A DNA stretch of 59,135 bases from Pascua guehoae (Eukaryota > Basidiomycota > Tremellomycetes > Trichosporonales > Trichosporonaceae), in NCBI GenBank assembly GCA_001600415.1, contig BCJX01000003.1, positions 6,444-65,578 of the forward strand, written 5' to 3'. Numbering within the stretch: the first letter of the stretch is position 1; every line of letters starts with the position of its first letter. A model generated the notes under the pieces. That model saw only the letters and a list, made by a program, of their open reading frames with translations, made no database searches and had not been told where the DNA came from. This document shows positions 22,071 to 35,300 of the stretch, piece by piece. The position numbers and the translations under genes are program-made.

Positions 22071-23740
22071 TGTGTGGGGTTGCGGGGACGCGTGCTACCC
22101 TCGGGGCAGTCTTAAATGTGGGACATTGGGCAACGCGGTCCGCCGCTTTTACATGGGTGTGCCTGTTCCGCCCGAAGATCGCGTGATGGCTTATCCCCGC
22201 ATGATGTCTCCGCGTCCCCACGGCGTCCCATTTGGTGCCCGAGCCCGATTGTAACCGTCCCCTTCAAGCAGCTAGCCCAGAGAAACACTCTTTAGCTCTT
22301 GGCGTTGGTCTCGCGGCAAGTCTGCGCTGCGGCATTTTGTGCCACATGAAAAATGAGAATTGTACTATTGGGTAGTCGGCGCGTCAAGTGCCACAAGGTG
22401 CGCCTCGAGTTTGTGGCATCAGCGCGTAGAGTTCGGCAAGCGACGGCGACATAGTGTGGCATAGGCTCAAACTAGTCCAGGTTGGGTGTCTGCCAAGACC
22501 AACAACGTGGCGCCCCACTGGTCCATGCCGGCCATGCCAAGAAGTGCACACGTGGGGCACGCCACGCAACCAAGCAAGCGCATCCAGTTGGGTGCATGTG
22601 GTCTGCAAGATAGCACGAGTGTGTGACGTTATCTGTTATTCGCTGCACACATAAACACCTTGGTCAAGAGTTAGTGATGCATTCGTGGCGGCGATTTGCC
22701 CGAGACGAGTTCCCCCCCTGATGGATCGCAGAGACGAGTTCCCACCCGATGGATCGCAGACGCCGACAGACCACAGACGCCGCCGCGGCTGCTGTACAGT
22801 ACGGTTGGAAACGGTACTGGGGAGAGTAGCCATGATGGCTCAATGCTAACCGCACATGTATAGGTTGGGACATGAGGCACTTGGAGGTCGGGACATAATT
22901 TATACTCATCCTTGATGAATGGTTCGTGTGGGTCTCCACGCCAAGACATAGCGGGTCGGACAGAGAATCGGCAACATCAGACATCAATCGCCGCGAAGTG
23001 GCCGTCTCTTCGGATAACGACCGAGATGAGATACTGGAATTACCAACCGTACCCAAGTCAGTTCCGACTACAGATTACTCACAACTGCAAGTGTATGTTA
23101 AACCTTGGGGGACGCCGCAAACGAAGCATGCGACTGCTGAGGCTGAGCACGGACGTGCTGGGCCCCCAGACCAGGCGGCCGGCATCTTGCGAGCCACTGC
23201 ATCGGACACGGCAGCTGGACTTTCAATCGTTCACAAAGTACGCGCCGCCAATGGGTCACAAGACCACGCTAGCCCCTGGGCCTGCCGAGTAGCTCTGGGC
23301 ATTGCAGACGAGAGGATCCGCTAGTCATCTCGGTGTCCATTTCGTGGCCGTGCGAGAACACACTGGTTTGCGTTAGCCTTTGCGATCGCTGGCGGCGTCC
23401 GATGGAGTTGAGTTGGGATAAGGGAGGACGGCGATCACACGAGTCCGCATACGGAGTCCTACCATCTAGATGACAGCCAACCTTCACACTTAGGAAGCTA
23501 TCTGCTCTAGTGTTGGGATGCTGCCGCGATCAAGCCAGGGTGCCGTACTCGGGGCGTTCTCGTACTGTTCGAACATGTTAGTGAGCAGATAGTCTCATGA
23601 CATTGTGGCACTGCCAAACCCCTAGGCCGCCGTTAGCAAGGTCCGGGGTTCGGATTGTTCCTGCAATGTTGTTTAAACCGTTAGCCGGCCCTATTTGGGG
23701 CGGCCCATTTCTGCATTCCGGTTTTGTTCTACGACACAGT
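22071..23740. other. Intergenic region
   Basis: No supported gene. An imperfect tandem repeat of about 30 bp containing GAGACGAGTTCCC and GATGGATCGCAGA lies at about 22700-22762. The left part is the transporter promoter, the right part the 3' flank of the V-ATPase gene. Confidence 0.55.
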
Positions 23741-26474
23741 CTACACGTCGTCCTCGTCGGCCCACTCGAACGAGAGAGGGGTGAACGGGTAACCGCCGGC
23801 CATGTACTGTTTTCGTGGTCAGCTTGAACAGACACGAAAGAAAAGCTGACTTACATGCTTGGAGGCACTCTCGACCCAGTGGAGACGAAGAGCGTGGAGG
23901 AACGCAGACAGGCCCTCCATGATACACAGAATGAAGACGGTCAGGACAAACCACATGTAAAACATGGCGACGGCAAAGAAGGTGCTGCCAATGAGACCCG
24001 CGTCGGGACCAGGGTTGAACGCGCCTCCGAGCGTCATGTCGTACAGGACCTCGGAAAGCTGGGCGTGGGCGAGCGACAGAGCCCAGAGTCGGAGGTACGA
24101 CGCAGTGTTCGAGATACAGCCAAGACAAAACTCGATCGTGTGGATGACCTGGTGCACAATAATGTCGCCCATGTCAAAGGCCTGTGACGTCAGCGAAATG
24201 GCCCCCACACCTTGCTGCTCACATGCTCCTCCGAGTCCGACGTGTCCACTGCCTGGCCGACATTCTCTTCCTCGTCTTCGAGGTCGGTGCTGGTCGACGG
24301 GCGACCGTTGTCGTTGGCCGAGAGGCCCTGGTAGCCCTGAAGAGTAATCTTCTTGTGCTCCTGGTAGAGCTTGTAGGGCTTGAGGATGAGCATCCAGGGC
24401 ACGCACACGAGGGCGATGAGGAGGAGAACCGTCTGGATAAAGCCCTGGCCGCGGTACAGCGGTTCGACAATGGTACCGGGCGATAGGAACATGTAGATGA
24501 GCATGTTGAGGAGGCCCGGCGGCGTCTGGTTGTAGGCTGCCCAGTCGACCGACCACTTGTAGATGATGCAAATGATCAGGTAGCCAAAGATGGACCACAT
24601 GAAGAGGATCTGGGGGATAAACTCGGCGTAAATGTTGAGGGGCTTCTTGAAGTGAATGTGGTTGGGGACCTGGAGGCAGATGGCAAACGTCATGTGGATG
24701 ACACCAATGATGATGGACATCTTCATCTTGTAAGAGTTGACAAAGATGAGATTGTTTTCGGTACCGTGCCATGCCGGGTCGAGACCAAACGAGTAGACGT
24801 GACCGTTGAAAGTGGGGCTAATGGCCGTATTGTTGGGGAAGTGCTCGGGCCAGTCCCAGCCCGACTTCCAAAGCCAGAGCGACTTTGAAAAGATGTCGTT
24901 GTACATGAAACCGGTAAAGATGGCAAAGAGGCCCATCAAGAGGATCATGTAGCGACCGTAGAAGAACATGCCAAACATTTCGCTCGAGGCCGCAGTGGAC
25001 TGAAGCTTGCGCTCAAACCCAATCATGGCGACAGCGGTAAGCGTGGCGAGGATACCGTGACCAATGTCACCAAACATGACGGCAAAGAGGAAGGGGAAGG
25101 TGATGACGGCAAAGAGACCGGGGTTGACCTCTTGGTACGTGGCAATACCGTACGCGTCGATGAGACCCTGGAAGCCCTCGGTGAACGGCGTGGTGCGGAA
25201 GTAGGTCGGCGGCGTCTGGTGCGTGCGGAGCTCGGAAAGAATGGGCGGCACCGACGTGCCTGCCGTCTCTGTGGCACGGCGGAGGCCGAGCTGGATGGCT
25301 GTAATGTCGCGCGTCGGGACCCAGCCCTCGGCGACGAGCGTCTTGCGACCCTGGTCGTACGAAAGGAGGTTGAGCGTCTTGTAGACATCCTCCTCGCGGC
25401 GAACAGCGTCCTTCCACGCCTCAAGACCCTCGGCAATCTTGCTGAGCTCGACGCGGCGAGTCTGGCCGACATTGTAGAGGACGGCGTCAACGTCCTCGAG
25501 GCGGGTCTGGACGTCGCGGAGTGCGTCGGCGCGTTTGTCGGGGGCGGCGTCGATCGTGTGCAGGGTACCGCCCATCGATTCGGTAACCTTGCGAATCTTG
25601 TTGAGGAGCTCTTCGCCGTGCGCAAAGATGATAAACACATCCTTGTACGACTGCTTGCCCGTGACGGGGTCGGTGAACGGCGTCTCAATCTCAGAGTAGT
25701 TCATGTACAGGTTGCCGCGGAGAACGCGCCAGAGAATGCGCTCAAAGGTGGGCATGCGCGTGCGTTCAATGGTACCCGCGACAAACTCGAGGTCAAAGCC
25801 AGCGAGCCCCTCGGATGCGGGCAGGTTGCCGTACTCGGCCGCCGCCTCGAGAAGCGGTGTCGTGCCATCGGGGTCGTCAAACGACGAGCGGATCTCGGGG
25901 AGGCGATGCTCGGCCTCGTTGAAGAAGCTGGCCGTCTCGCGGAGGACCCACTTCTTCTCCTCGAGCGCACCCTTGCGCTTGCCAAGCTCCTCCCACGAGC
26001 GGTTCATCTCGGCGAGACGGCGCTCGTGTTCCTTGAGCTTTTCGTCGAGCTCGTCAAACGCGCTCTGCGCGCGGGGACCAACGCAAGGGAATGGCGGGAT
26101 CGCGTTCAGAGGCGGGATGCCAATGGGAGGGTCGAGCAGCTGGATCTGCGAGCGGAAGAGACGGATACGGCGCGCCATCTCTGCGAGACGGCGGAGGCGT
26201 GGAGTGTACGGGCGCTGGAACGCGGACAGTTCGGGGTTGAGCTGGGGGGTTAGGGCCAGTCTTGGGGGTTAGAAGCAGACGCACATCCTTGAACTGAAAG
26301 TTGCCCATCTCGGCCAGTTCGAACACGGTATCATGCGCGACTTCGGAGGGAATGTACAGCTGGACGAGCGACATGTCCTCCGACCCTGGGGTGTGAGTAT
26401 TTGGGCAACTCGTAGAGTTCGGATCGCTCACGGAAGAGGGACGGGTAGGTGGTGGCCGCCGTGCTTGCCGCCAT
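23741..26474 (-). CDS. VPH1: V-type proton ATPase subunit a (V0)
   Basis: Five exons: 26474-26432, 26385-26285, 26241-24223, 24181-23855, 23806-23741; 851 residues, the normal length for subunit a. The N-terminus reads [18 protein letters not shown], as in the family. The cytosolic N-terminal half has a coiled coil (about residues 85-140). The C-terminal half has eight hydrophobic segments, and the proton-pathway arginine sits in [18 protein letters not shown] (R752, equivalent to yeast Vph1 R735). Subunit a anchors the stator and forms the proton half-channels of the vacuolar or Golgi proton pump. The last exon encodes only 21 residues. Introns are 41-48 nt. The gene is divergent from the acyltransferase across about 880 bp. 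Confidence 0.96.
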
Positions 26475-27352
26475 GGTGACTCGATGTGGTGGGGTTCGAG
26501 CCTGCGTCGGCGGATGGTTGAAGAGGGGTTGGGGGTGAAGATGAGAAGGCGAGGAGGGTACTGTTGGGGGTGACGGCGGGGAGGAGCGGTGCGGTCGTGA
26601 CGACGGACGTCAGGGGGTGGGCGCGCCAGAGGTGACAGAGGGGGCGGAAGCAAACCCGGGAGTATTTTGGAAATGTGGCACTCGTGACAGACACGTGGAC
26701 GATGGATTACCTAATACTGTTTCATCTCTTGTAGGATGGCCCAGGAATGGAGCAATGGAGTGATCGGGGTCGGGAGGGAGGGACAGAATTGACAGAAGCC
26801 GGAAAGGACGGAAGAGGCGCCGGGGGATGAATTAAACGACCACCGCTGGCAGCAGGCAGGCAGCAGGCAGGCAGGCAGCGGACAGCCAGCAGCCAGCCGA
26901 GCAGCCGAATCCATCCCTGGACCCATGACAGCAAAAGAGAGACACAGACGACAAAACAGTGCCTGGCGAAGGGGGGGGGGGTGGAGGATTCCGTCCGAGG
27001 CCGTGCCAAATGCAGTTTGAGTGGGGCAACTGACAGCAGTGGAGCATCCATCCTACGATCCATCGCATGCCTGTCCCCAGAGATCCATCCCATTGCGAGT
27101 TGCTTCTTCTTGACCCATTGCCACCACACACCATCTCTTCTTGGCAACATTCCCCCCACTACTCTTTGCATTCTCGACAGACTACGGGTTCGGTATTATC
27201 ATGACTGTGTGACGCGCGCGACATTCTTTTCGACAAACTAGCACAAAATCCCCGTAGCATTTTCAATCCACGCCCCGCAACTCTCTCCTACTCGTCAACA
27301 TCCACTTTTACATTTCTCAACCTACAACAACACTCAAAACGCATCTTCCACC
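26475..27352. promoter_or_regulatory. Divergent promoter region, VPH1 / acyltransferase
   Basis: Serves two genes transcribed outward. It holds GCAGGCAG/CAGCCAGC-type short repeats (26850-26910), an 11-G run (26971-26981) and a C/T-rich stretch just before the acyltransferase ATG. No clear TATA box or factor site stands out. Confidence 0.5.
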
Positions 27353-28653
27353 ATGGGCGCTGTGGGGTACAAGCTGTGGATGGGCATCTACTATGTCCTG
27401 CTCCTGAGCACATCCTTCCTCGCGACCTTTATTGGCCTCGTGGCCACGTTTCTCGGCCAGCGTCTCAACACCAACTTTTACGTGGCGCGCACGTTCTGGC
27501 ACATTGCCGGCCCGGTCATCGGCTGGAAGTTTGAGGTCCAAGGCGAAGAGGAACTTCGCCGGCTAGAGGAGTCGGGCAAGTCGGCCGTCCTTCTCGGCAA
27601 CCACCAAAAGTGCGTCTAGCTTTGCGCCTGTCATTGGGGTCTTGTAAACGTGGTCGATGCGATGCACTACCGACTAACACCTAACAGCGTCGTCGACATT
27701 CTCTTCCTGGGCCGCATCTTCCCCCGCCATGCGGCCATCATGGCCAAGAAGTCGCTCCGCATGGTACCTGGCCTGGGATGGTTCAGTGGGTTTCTCTTCT
27801 CGGCGGCCGGCTTGTAACTGTGGCTTACATCAGTGATGCTCTCGGGATCCGTCTTCATTGACCGCGCCAACAACAAGTCGGCTGTTACCAGCATGCGGCT
27901 CGCAGGCGAGGAGATGAAGCGTAAGAAGGTGAGTAGAGTGCAAGCTGGTGCACGAGGCGGTTTGATCCTGTGCTACCAGAGGATACGGACACTCGTGTTC
28001 GTGTCTGTAACAAGCCCAACACATGACTAATTCTACAGATCTCTCTGTTCATCTTCCCCGAGGGCACACGTCGCCTGAGCGAGGAGAACGAACTGCAGCC
28101 GTTCAAGAAGGGCGCGTTCCACCTGGCGGTGCAGTCTGGAACGCCAATTGTCCCGATTGTGTGCGAAAACTACTCGCGCCTGCTCAAGAAGAACAAGTAC
28201 TTTAAGCGGGGGACACTCAAGATCCGTGTCCTGCCTCCGATCTCTGTTGAGGGCATGACGGCGGCCGACGTGCCGGCTCTGATTGAGAAGACGCGGGATC
28301 AGATGAACGCGGCACTGCGCGAAATCTCGGCTCCTCCTAAACCTGCGTCCCCGACTCCTTTACTGGATGGTAGCAAGCAGCGGACGTACAGCGCGACGGC
28401 CGAGACGCGGCCCGTGGTAGCCTCTGCGGACGCCGAGGGAGACGGCGACGAGGACCTTGTCGAGGCCACCGTTGGGGACGCCAAGGAGGCCAAGGCGTCC
28501 AAGGCCGACGACGCCAAGGCGGACGACGACGCTGCGACGACGGTCGTCGAGACGGCGAGCACGAGCAGTACAGTCGAGCCGGCCCGTGCATCGGTCGACA
28601 CGGACACAACCCTCGCCAAGGAGGGAGACGACGGCAAGCTGGCAATAGCGTAA
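27353..28653 (+). CDS. SLC1: 1-acyl-sn-glycerol-3-phosphate acyltransferase
   Basis: Four exons: 27353-27609, 27688-27785, 27834-27928, 28039-28653; 354 residues. PlsC-family motifs: NHQNVVD (residues 83-89, the NHx4D catalytic motif), FPEGTR (156-161) and a later TPIVPIV motif. The N-terminus has one or two membrane segments. The enzyme makes phosphatidic acid from lysophosphatidic acid in the ER or lipid droplets, an early step of phospholipid and triglyceride synthesis. The C-terminal 90 residues (from about 265) are Ala/Asp/Thr/Ser-rich and probably disordered, an extension beyond the yeast enzyme. The next gene starts only 62 bp after the stop on the same strand. Confidence 0.93.
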
Positions 28654-28715
28654 GCGCTCTTTCCCCCCTCCTGTACCGTACAGACGATGCATGGCGTTGG
28701 CTCATAGTTGGCAGC

Positions 28716-28810
28716 ATGGTCTCGGATTTCTTCCACCCTGTCGTCGGCGGCGTAGAGGGCCACATCTACAGCCTGAGCGTGGAACTGACACGGCGCGGTC
28801 ACCGGGTGCG

Positions 28811-28891
<81 letters not shown>

Positions 28892-31191
28892 GCTGGGGCA
28901 CACTGCGAATGCATTTGCGCAAGCTGGCCATTTCCAACACACTAACGCCAGGTCATTATCATCACGCACCACCACGGCGACCGCCGGGGTATCCGCTACC
29001 TCGCGCCCGGGATAAAAGTCTACCACATCCCATTCGTGACACTGGCGTCGTCGGCCAGTCTACCAAACTACCTGTCGTTTCTCCCCTACTTTCGCGCCAT
29101 TGTCCTCCGCGAGCGCATCCAGCTCGTGCACGGACACGGCACGCTCAGCAGCCTCGCGCATGAGGCAATCCACCACGCGCCCCTCTTTGGCATCCGGTCG
29201 TGTTTCACAGACCACTCGCTGTTTCCCTTTTCCGAGGCCGTTGGCGTCCTCACCAACAAGCTCCTGGCGTCGGCACTGCGTAATGCCGACGCCGTCATTT
29301 GTGTCTCGAATACAGGCCGCGAGAATACCGCACTCCGCGCAGAGATTGAGCCAGAGCGCGTGAGCGTGATTCCCAATGCGCTCGTGCCGAGCCAGTTTGA
29401 GCCCGATCCGAGCCGGCCCGATCCTGATTACAGTAAGTGTCGTGCTGGGTGTCATGAGTCAGCGGCTGTGGGGATACACGACGAGGCTCGTTGTGTTCAA
29501 GGTCGGGCGACTGCTTGCACATTAGCCACATCACGTCCCCCTCACTGGGCGGTGTGGGGGGTGGTCGTGTTGAGATCGGGCGTAGCTCCCTTACCGTCTC
29601 TGTTCGTGGATGCTGCCCTCGCCTCCGTTTCCTTACACGTCGCTGCCATAAAGACCTGTCACTCGTTACTTGCCACTACCCATCTTGGACCGCGTTCCCG
29701 CCCTGTTTCTCTGTCTCCCCATCCTCGCCTTCTGGCCCCATCCTTTCAGCTCTTGCTTCCCACCATCCAGCCATGTTGTGGTTGGCCTACAGGCCCTTCT
29801 AAACTCCACATTTTTGGGACCATGTCTGCTTCTTGTATCATGACGCTCCCGTCCTTCTGCCATACCCCCTTTCATCCCCCCTCATACATGCCCCCAACTA
29901 ACCCCAGTCACAATCGTCGTCATCTCCCGCCTCGTCTACCGCAAGGGCGTCGACCTCCTCGTCGCCTCTGCGCCGACCATCTGCGAGCTCTTCCCCGACG
30001 TCCGTTTCGTCGTGGGCGGCGACGGCCCCAAAATGGTCGACCTGCTGCAGATGCGCGAAAAGTACGAGCTCCAAGACCGCATCGAGCTCGTCGGCAGCGT
30101 GCGCCCTGCCGACGTGCGGGGCGTCCTCACGCGCGGCCAAATCTACCTCAACACGAGCCTCACAGAGGCGTTTGGCATTAGTATCACCGAGGCCGCGTGT
30201 GCGGGCCTCTTTGTCGTCGCGACCAGGGTGGGCGGTGTGCCCGAGATCCTGCCCGAGGATATGATTGAGTTTTGCCGCGCCGACGAGGATGGTGAGTACG
30301 GCGACGTGTTGGCACAGGCAATGCATTTTTCAACTGGAGTCCTCCCTCCTTTCCACCCTCTAACTTTGCCTGCAACTTCTCTGCGGCATTTGGTGCCACG
30401 TTGTTCACCAGCCGGACGCTCGCGTGACCTTCTTGCCCGTGCTCTTCCACCCATCTCTTGCTATTCATGATTCGTCGCTTCCCCTCCACGCGACGCCATC
30501 CTCCACACATGCCCTACAGCCTGCCCCGCGAGACCCCCAACCCACATACTCTTCATCCGCTTCATCTTGGCCCAAAGCTAACAACAGACGTCATCCGCGC
30601 CCTCACACACGCCATCCACACGATCCGCTCGGGCGCACACGACCCCGTACACGCCCACGCCCGCATGCGCGACATGTACTCGTGGGCGGCGGTCGCGGAG
30701 CGCACCGAGATTGTCTACGAGCGCGTCATGGCGTCGCGGCCATGGGACGCGTTTGAGCGTCTGACGAGGTGAGTCTGGGTCATGGGGGGTTAATCTGGTG
30801 GCTATTGTTCTTCAAAGTGCGCGCCATTGTTGGTTCCCATTGTTGCCATGTCGCGTGTGGCCTGATAGCAGGACAACGCTGAGGCCATTCTCATCGACTC
30901 CATTCTACTCAGCTGCACACCTTTCTAACCAACAACACTGCCCTCCACCGCATTCCACTCCATCCCACTCCCCTCAAGCCGGCACTCACACGCAGACTCC
31001 TCGCCCTCGGCCCCATCTTTGGTCCCGTCATGTGCTGCATCATTGCAGTGCAGCACTACTTTCTCCTCTTTGTCGAGTTTCTGCGACCCGAAGACAGCAT
31101 CGAGCGCGTCCCGCGCGACTGGGACGTGGCCGCGTTTGGCAAGCTGGTCGAGCGGGAGCGGGCAGAGATGGGCGCAGTGGATTTGGACTAG
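28716..31191 (+). CDS. GPI3: GPI-anchor GlcNAc transferase catalytic subunit (PIG-A)
   Basis: Five exons: 28716-28805, 28952-29432, 29908-30291, 30588-30768, 30996-31191; 443 residues. The start MVSDFFHPVVGGVEGHIY is the typical PIG-A N-terminus. The GT4 signature EX7E is seen as EAFGISITE (E277, E285), with GGDGP before it. One C-terminal membrane segment (about 380-408) is followed by a short tail, as in yeast Spt14/Gpi3. The protein adds GlcNAc to phosphatidylinositol on the cytosolic ER face, the first step of GPI synthesis. Introns are long (146, 475, 306, 227 nt). Intron 1 carries a 77-nt GT tract beginning seven bases after the donor. An in-frame upstream exon was not found. Confidence 0.93.
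28813..28889. repeat. (GT)38 microsatellite in GPI3 intron 1
   Basis: Seventy-seven bases of uninterrupted GT, starting just after the donor sequence GTGCGTC. It makes up half of the 146-nt intron. The tract supplies dozens of alternative GT dinucleotides beside the real donor. Confidence 0.98.
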
Positions 31192-31437
31192 GCATGTGGG
31201 GTGCAGTGGAGCGGGTGGTATAATTGTTAAAAAGATGGCAAGTTGTCAGGCTGCTGCCACTGTTGGGCATGTGGCACGATGGAGGTCTGGGGTAAAATAA
31301 CTGGTATTGTACGACAATTACATGCATGTGCGCAGGCCTACCGTCCACGACTGTGGGATACTCATGTTTCTGCGTGCCGCAATTCCAGCCACTCGCTCCA
31401 AAGCTCAACAGCCCCGACACAAACGCAAAAGGGATGT

Positions 31438-31520
31438 CTCTCTGTCGGAGAGTCGAACTCCGCTCTCCCGCGCGCACCCAAGTGACAAGCGAGCATACTG
31501 AACCGATATACGAACAGAGA
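31438..31520 (-). tRNA. tRNA-Asp(GTC) with about 10-nt intron
   Basis: Minus-strand cloverleaf: acceptor TCTCTGT/ACAGAGA, anticodon stem CTCGC/GCGGG (one G-U pair), loop TTGTCA then intron CTTGGGTGCG then C, T arm CGGAG-TTCGACT-CTCCG, discriminator G. Anticodon GTC. The intron is at the canonical position after base 37. TTTT follows the 3' end. The exact intron boundary is uncertain by one base. Confidence 0.93.
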
Positions 31521-32312
31521 GGTATTCGGGCTGCCCAAGGCTCTAGCTCGGTCGCACGTGGCACGCTTTTGTACTGACTCAGGTACATCTGGACTGGAGG
31601 AGGCAGGCAGAGGTCGCAAGCTGTCACGACACACCGCCACATCGAGTTGGGCAGAAGCGCACGCTGATGATGGGGTTTGTAGACTAGAAGCGTATGCTGG
31701 ACGACTGGCTCTTGACTGGCTGGACCCGTGTGGGAACGTCTCGAACTCGCATCGGTGTTAACAACAGCAAACATCAAAGGGTGGCTGTCGGGGCACAAGA
31801 GGCACATCAGCAGCGTCGATTTTACAAGTCGGCAGCAAAGAGATTTGGCGCTTTGTTCGACGGATTCTCACAACGGCCGTCCCTCTCGATTGCCAGGATT
31901 ATTTTGTTGAACTATTCTACCTTGGCACATCTCCCACCTGGACAAGCAACACCTAAAGCACGTTGGTCCCCGTCGCACAAAATATACAGCATTTGTTCCA
32001 CACGCGCATGGACCATCCGCGTTGGTAGCCGCCCTCACCATGTGCCGCCCATCATCAAGAAAATATACGACAATATTCATGCAAAATTAAATCGTTAAGC
32101 AACAGAGAGCCTCCATGATCTGTTTGAACAACCTGTCTGCCATCCCAACCTGGCCCAGTCCACTGTGACGTCCACATGAGTATCCAAAAACACCGCACCC
32201 GCCACAACAAGAGAGCAAATCTGCATACCAAGACCATTTTACACCAGGACCAAACGATTGCCCTCAAACAGCGACAAACGCCAACTTTACACTCGCCCTA
32301 AACACGCACCAC
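31521..32312. other. Intergenic region
   Basis: Upstream of tRNA-Asp and downstream of the allantoicase fusion. The part near 32060-32100 is AT-rich and may include polyadenylation signals. No gene is seen. Confidence 0.5.
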
Positions 32313-35300
32313 CTACGCAAAGTCGGGCACCTGCACGCGCCCAAACACCTCGTCGCCATCCCACGACACGAGCTCGCAGTCGCGCGGGTCGGTGCCGTCC
32401 GCGTCGGTGCCGGTGCTGATCTGGGTCTCGATGCAGGCGAGGTCGAGGGTCTCGTCGAGGATGAGGACGGGGTGGTCTGGGTGTGAGTGGGGGGCGGAAA
32501 GTAAAAGGAGGGTGGGACGAGGGTGGATTGGGAGGAGACGTGAAACTCACGCCATGTGCCGGGCTTGTAGTTGAGCGTGGTACCGGATTCCATAATGAAG
32601 GCCTTGAGTGTTGAAGGGTCCGGGCGGTCGTCTGACGTTAGCATTGTAGGTGGGGGATGGTGTGCATGATGGCGCCGGTAAGAGGCGGTGAGCTGGAAGA
32701 GAGGACAGGGCGATGCGTCTGCTTTAGGCAAGAGTATAGGGCATACTACCCCAGCTTGTCGCGCCTCTCCTGTCCGTATTCCCTTGAAATGCTCCGGCCT
32801 CGGCAGGCCACATCTACAACACTCACCCTTGCCATTATCCGCGACGACGACGAGGAAGCATCCTCCGGGCGGCAGGGCGTTTTCGCCCCTGCCCGTCCAC
32901 TGCGCCTTGTCCATGGGCACAAACGCCTGCGACGTGTACGGGTGGCGCTCCATGCATCGGATATCAAACGGCTTGCCACGCACGAGGCCGTCCTTTGGCG
33001 TGGCGCGGTAGACGCCAATGGACGTGACTGCGTTTGCGTCTTGAGGGTACGTGTTGACGAGGTTTGAGAGCCACGAGAGCTTTACGATGCCGAGCTGCGG
33101 GTTGCCGCCGTGAAGGATCCCGTCGGGCGCATCGGCGGGGTTGGGGTAGGGGCGGACGAGCTCGCCGTAGGGAGCCCACGCGGCGTGCGTGATGGGCTCC
33201 GGGCGGACGACGCGTGCGTTGGGGACCAGCTCGCCCGGGCGGTTGGGGAGCGTCTGCCCCACGGGTGTAGGGCGCGGGGCCACCGCAGGTGGGTCATAGG
33301 GGGGCACATAGACGTCGGCAAAGTGGTGCTCGATCGTCTCGCAGTCAATCGTGAGCCCCGCGTCGCCGCTCTGCGCATCGACGCAGCAATAGTCCATGGG
33401 CGAGTTGAGCGTCAGCATGGGCGAGTGCCACACGCCCTGGTTGTACGAAATACCCTGCGCGGCCGTGGGGAGGAATGCGCGGAGGGTCGACATGTCGGGC
33501 CGGTCGTCGGCGCCGTTGAGCGCGGCGAGGATGAGGAACGTGCCACCCGGGGCGCGCGGCTTGCGGTCCTCGGAGGAAGAAAAGCCACGGCCCATGGGGA
33601 TGAATGCCTGCGACGTCGCCGCGTGCCGCTCGAGCTTGAGGACCGGAATGGTCGCGCCCTTGCGCACGTCGTACTGCGGTGCGGCGTGCATCTGCGCGAG
33701 CGCGACTCCGCCCCGCTTCAGCACACCCTCGGGGTACGTCTCGTAGATGGGCGCGAGACGGTGGAACTTTGCCGCCGTCCCCTGGTTGGCGGTCGTGACG
33801 GGCACACCCTTTGGTGCGCTGCTCGCCAGGTCCCACGCCTGGATGACCGCACCGTACGGCTTGAACGCCTCGTACGTGAGCGGCAGCGCCGTGATCGTCG
33901 GGCGCTCGGGGGCAGTGAGAGCGTCAATCTCCGCCCGCGCGCTCTCGGCAATGCCGTGGCCGTACACGCGGAGCCGCTTCAGGCCGCCATCTGGGAAAAT
34001 GCTCAGGCGGACGTGCGTAAACACGCGCGACGGAACAACCGACGCAAGCCAGTGCTGCCGGTGGGGGCCCATGGGCGCCTTGGGGACAACCACACTCCAC
34101 TCGGCGTCGGCACCGGGTACCTCGTCCTTACTCGTCGTCGCCTCAATCTGCGCAGACACGGGATAGTTGCCCGGGTGGTACGCCGTGTCAATCTCGACAT
34201 ATGAAATGACACCAGGCACACCGAGACGTGCAACTGCCCACTCTTTGCGTTCTTGCCCCTTGAGCTCGCCCCCGGGACCATACTTGCCCTTGTTTGGTCG
34301 CGACCTCGCAGACTCCCACCCGTCGCTCATGTCGTGCCCCCGGCCACGGAGGAGGAGGTTGGTCGCGGGCGAGTAGTGCGCGTTCGAGCATGCGACGATC
34401 CGCCCGCCAACGAGCGGCGACACGAGGTCGACAGGTGCGACGGACGCGTCTGGGAGCGTCGAGTGGAGCGCGGGTGGGACGGGCGTTCCGTATGCCCGGA
34501 AGCGCGCCTGTCGTCAGCGACATTGGTCTGTGGGGGGGGAGGGTAGGTGTGAGGACTGTACTCCAGGGAACTGGATGGGCTGGCACTTGCCACAATGCAC
34601 TCCTTTCGCGGCATGGTTTACTCTCCTTCCACACTGTGCCAGATGTGTGTCCACTTCTTTGGCGAAGCACTCATGCGATAGCAGCGCGCCACTTGGACCC
34701 AGAGCCATACAGCCCGACCCGCACGGATACACTACCGGAGCGCACCGAGGTTGGGAAGCACTCGGCGAGTGTATCGCTCGTCTGGTACTGCGGTCGTCTC
34801 GGCGGATGGCAGCATCTTGACTCGACGGGCAACTGCTCCCATAGCTCTCCACGGGCTACTGCACCCATCCATAGCTCTCCACACCTTCAACTTGGCAGCA
34901 GCACTCGGATACCGCTGTACTCTGCCCCAGCCAACCCCTACAGGACGCGCCCTACCACGTCCGCGGCCAGGACTCACCATACCGCCATCGGGAATCATGC
35001 GGACCATGACGGCACTCCACGTCCCCTGCCTTGCGCGCTCGCCCAGCTCAAAGACATGGCGCGAGTCGGGCCCAATTTCGACGACGGGGAGGAGTTCCTC
35101 CCACCGACTGTCTGTGGGTAGGAGCTTTGTGCGCTCCGCGCCCTCGTCCTCGAGCAGGCCAAAGACCTGCGACTCGGGACACTCGTTGCCGTTGAACTTG
35201 GCCGTGTCAATGTCGACGTATGCGAGCGTCGAGGGGGCGCCGAGGCGGACGATCGCCCTGGGCGTTAGTATATGCTGCTGGTAGACGACGCCGAGTAGCT

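Noticed and set aside
23635..23665. GGGGTTCGGATT as a polymerase III B box
   Set aside because: No cloverleaf can be folded around it.
25057..26253. 398-codon plus ORF
   Set aside because: Antisense of V-ATPase subunit a.
33110..34204. 364-codon plus ORF
   Set aside because: Antisense of the allantoicase/ureidoglycolate lyase fusion.
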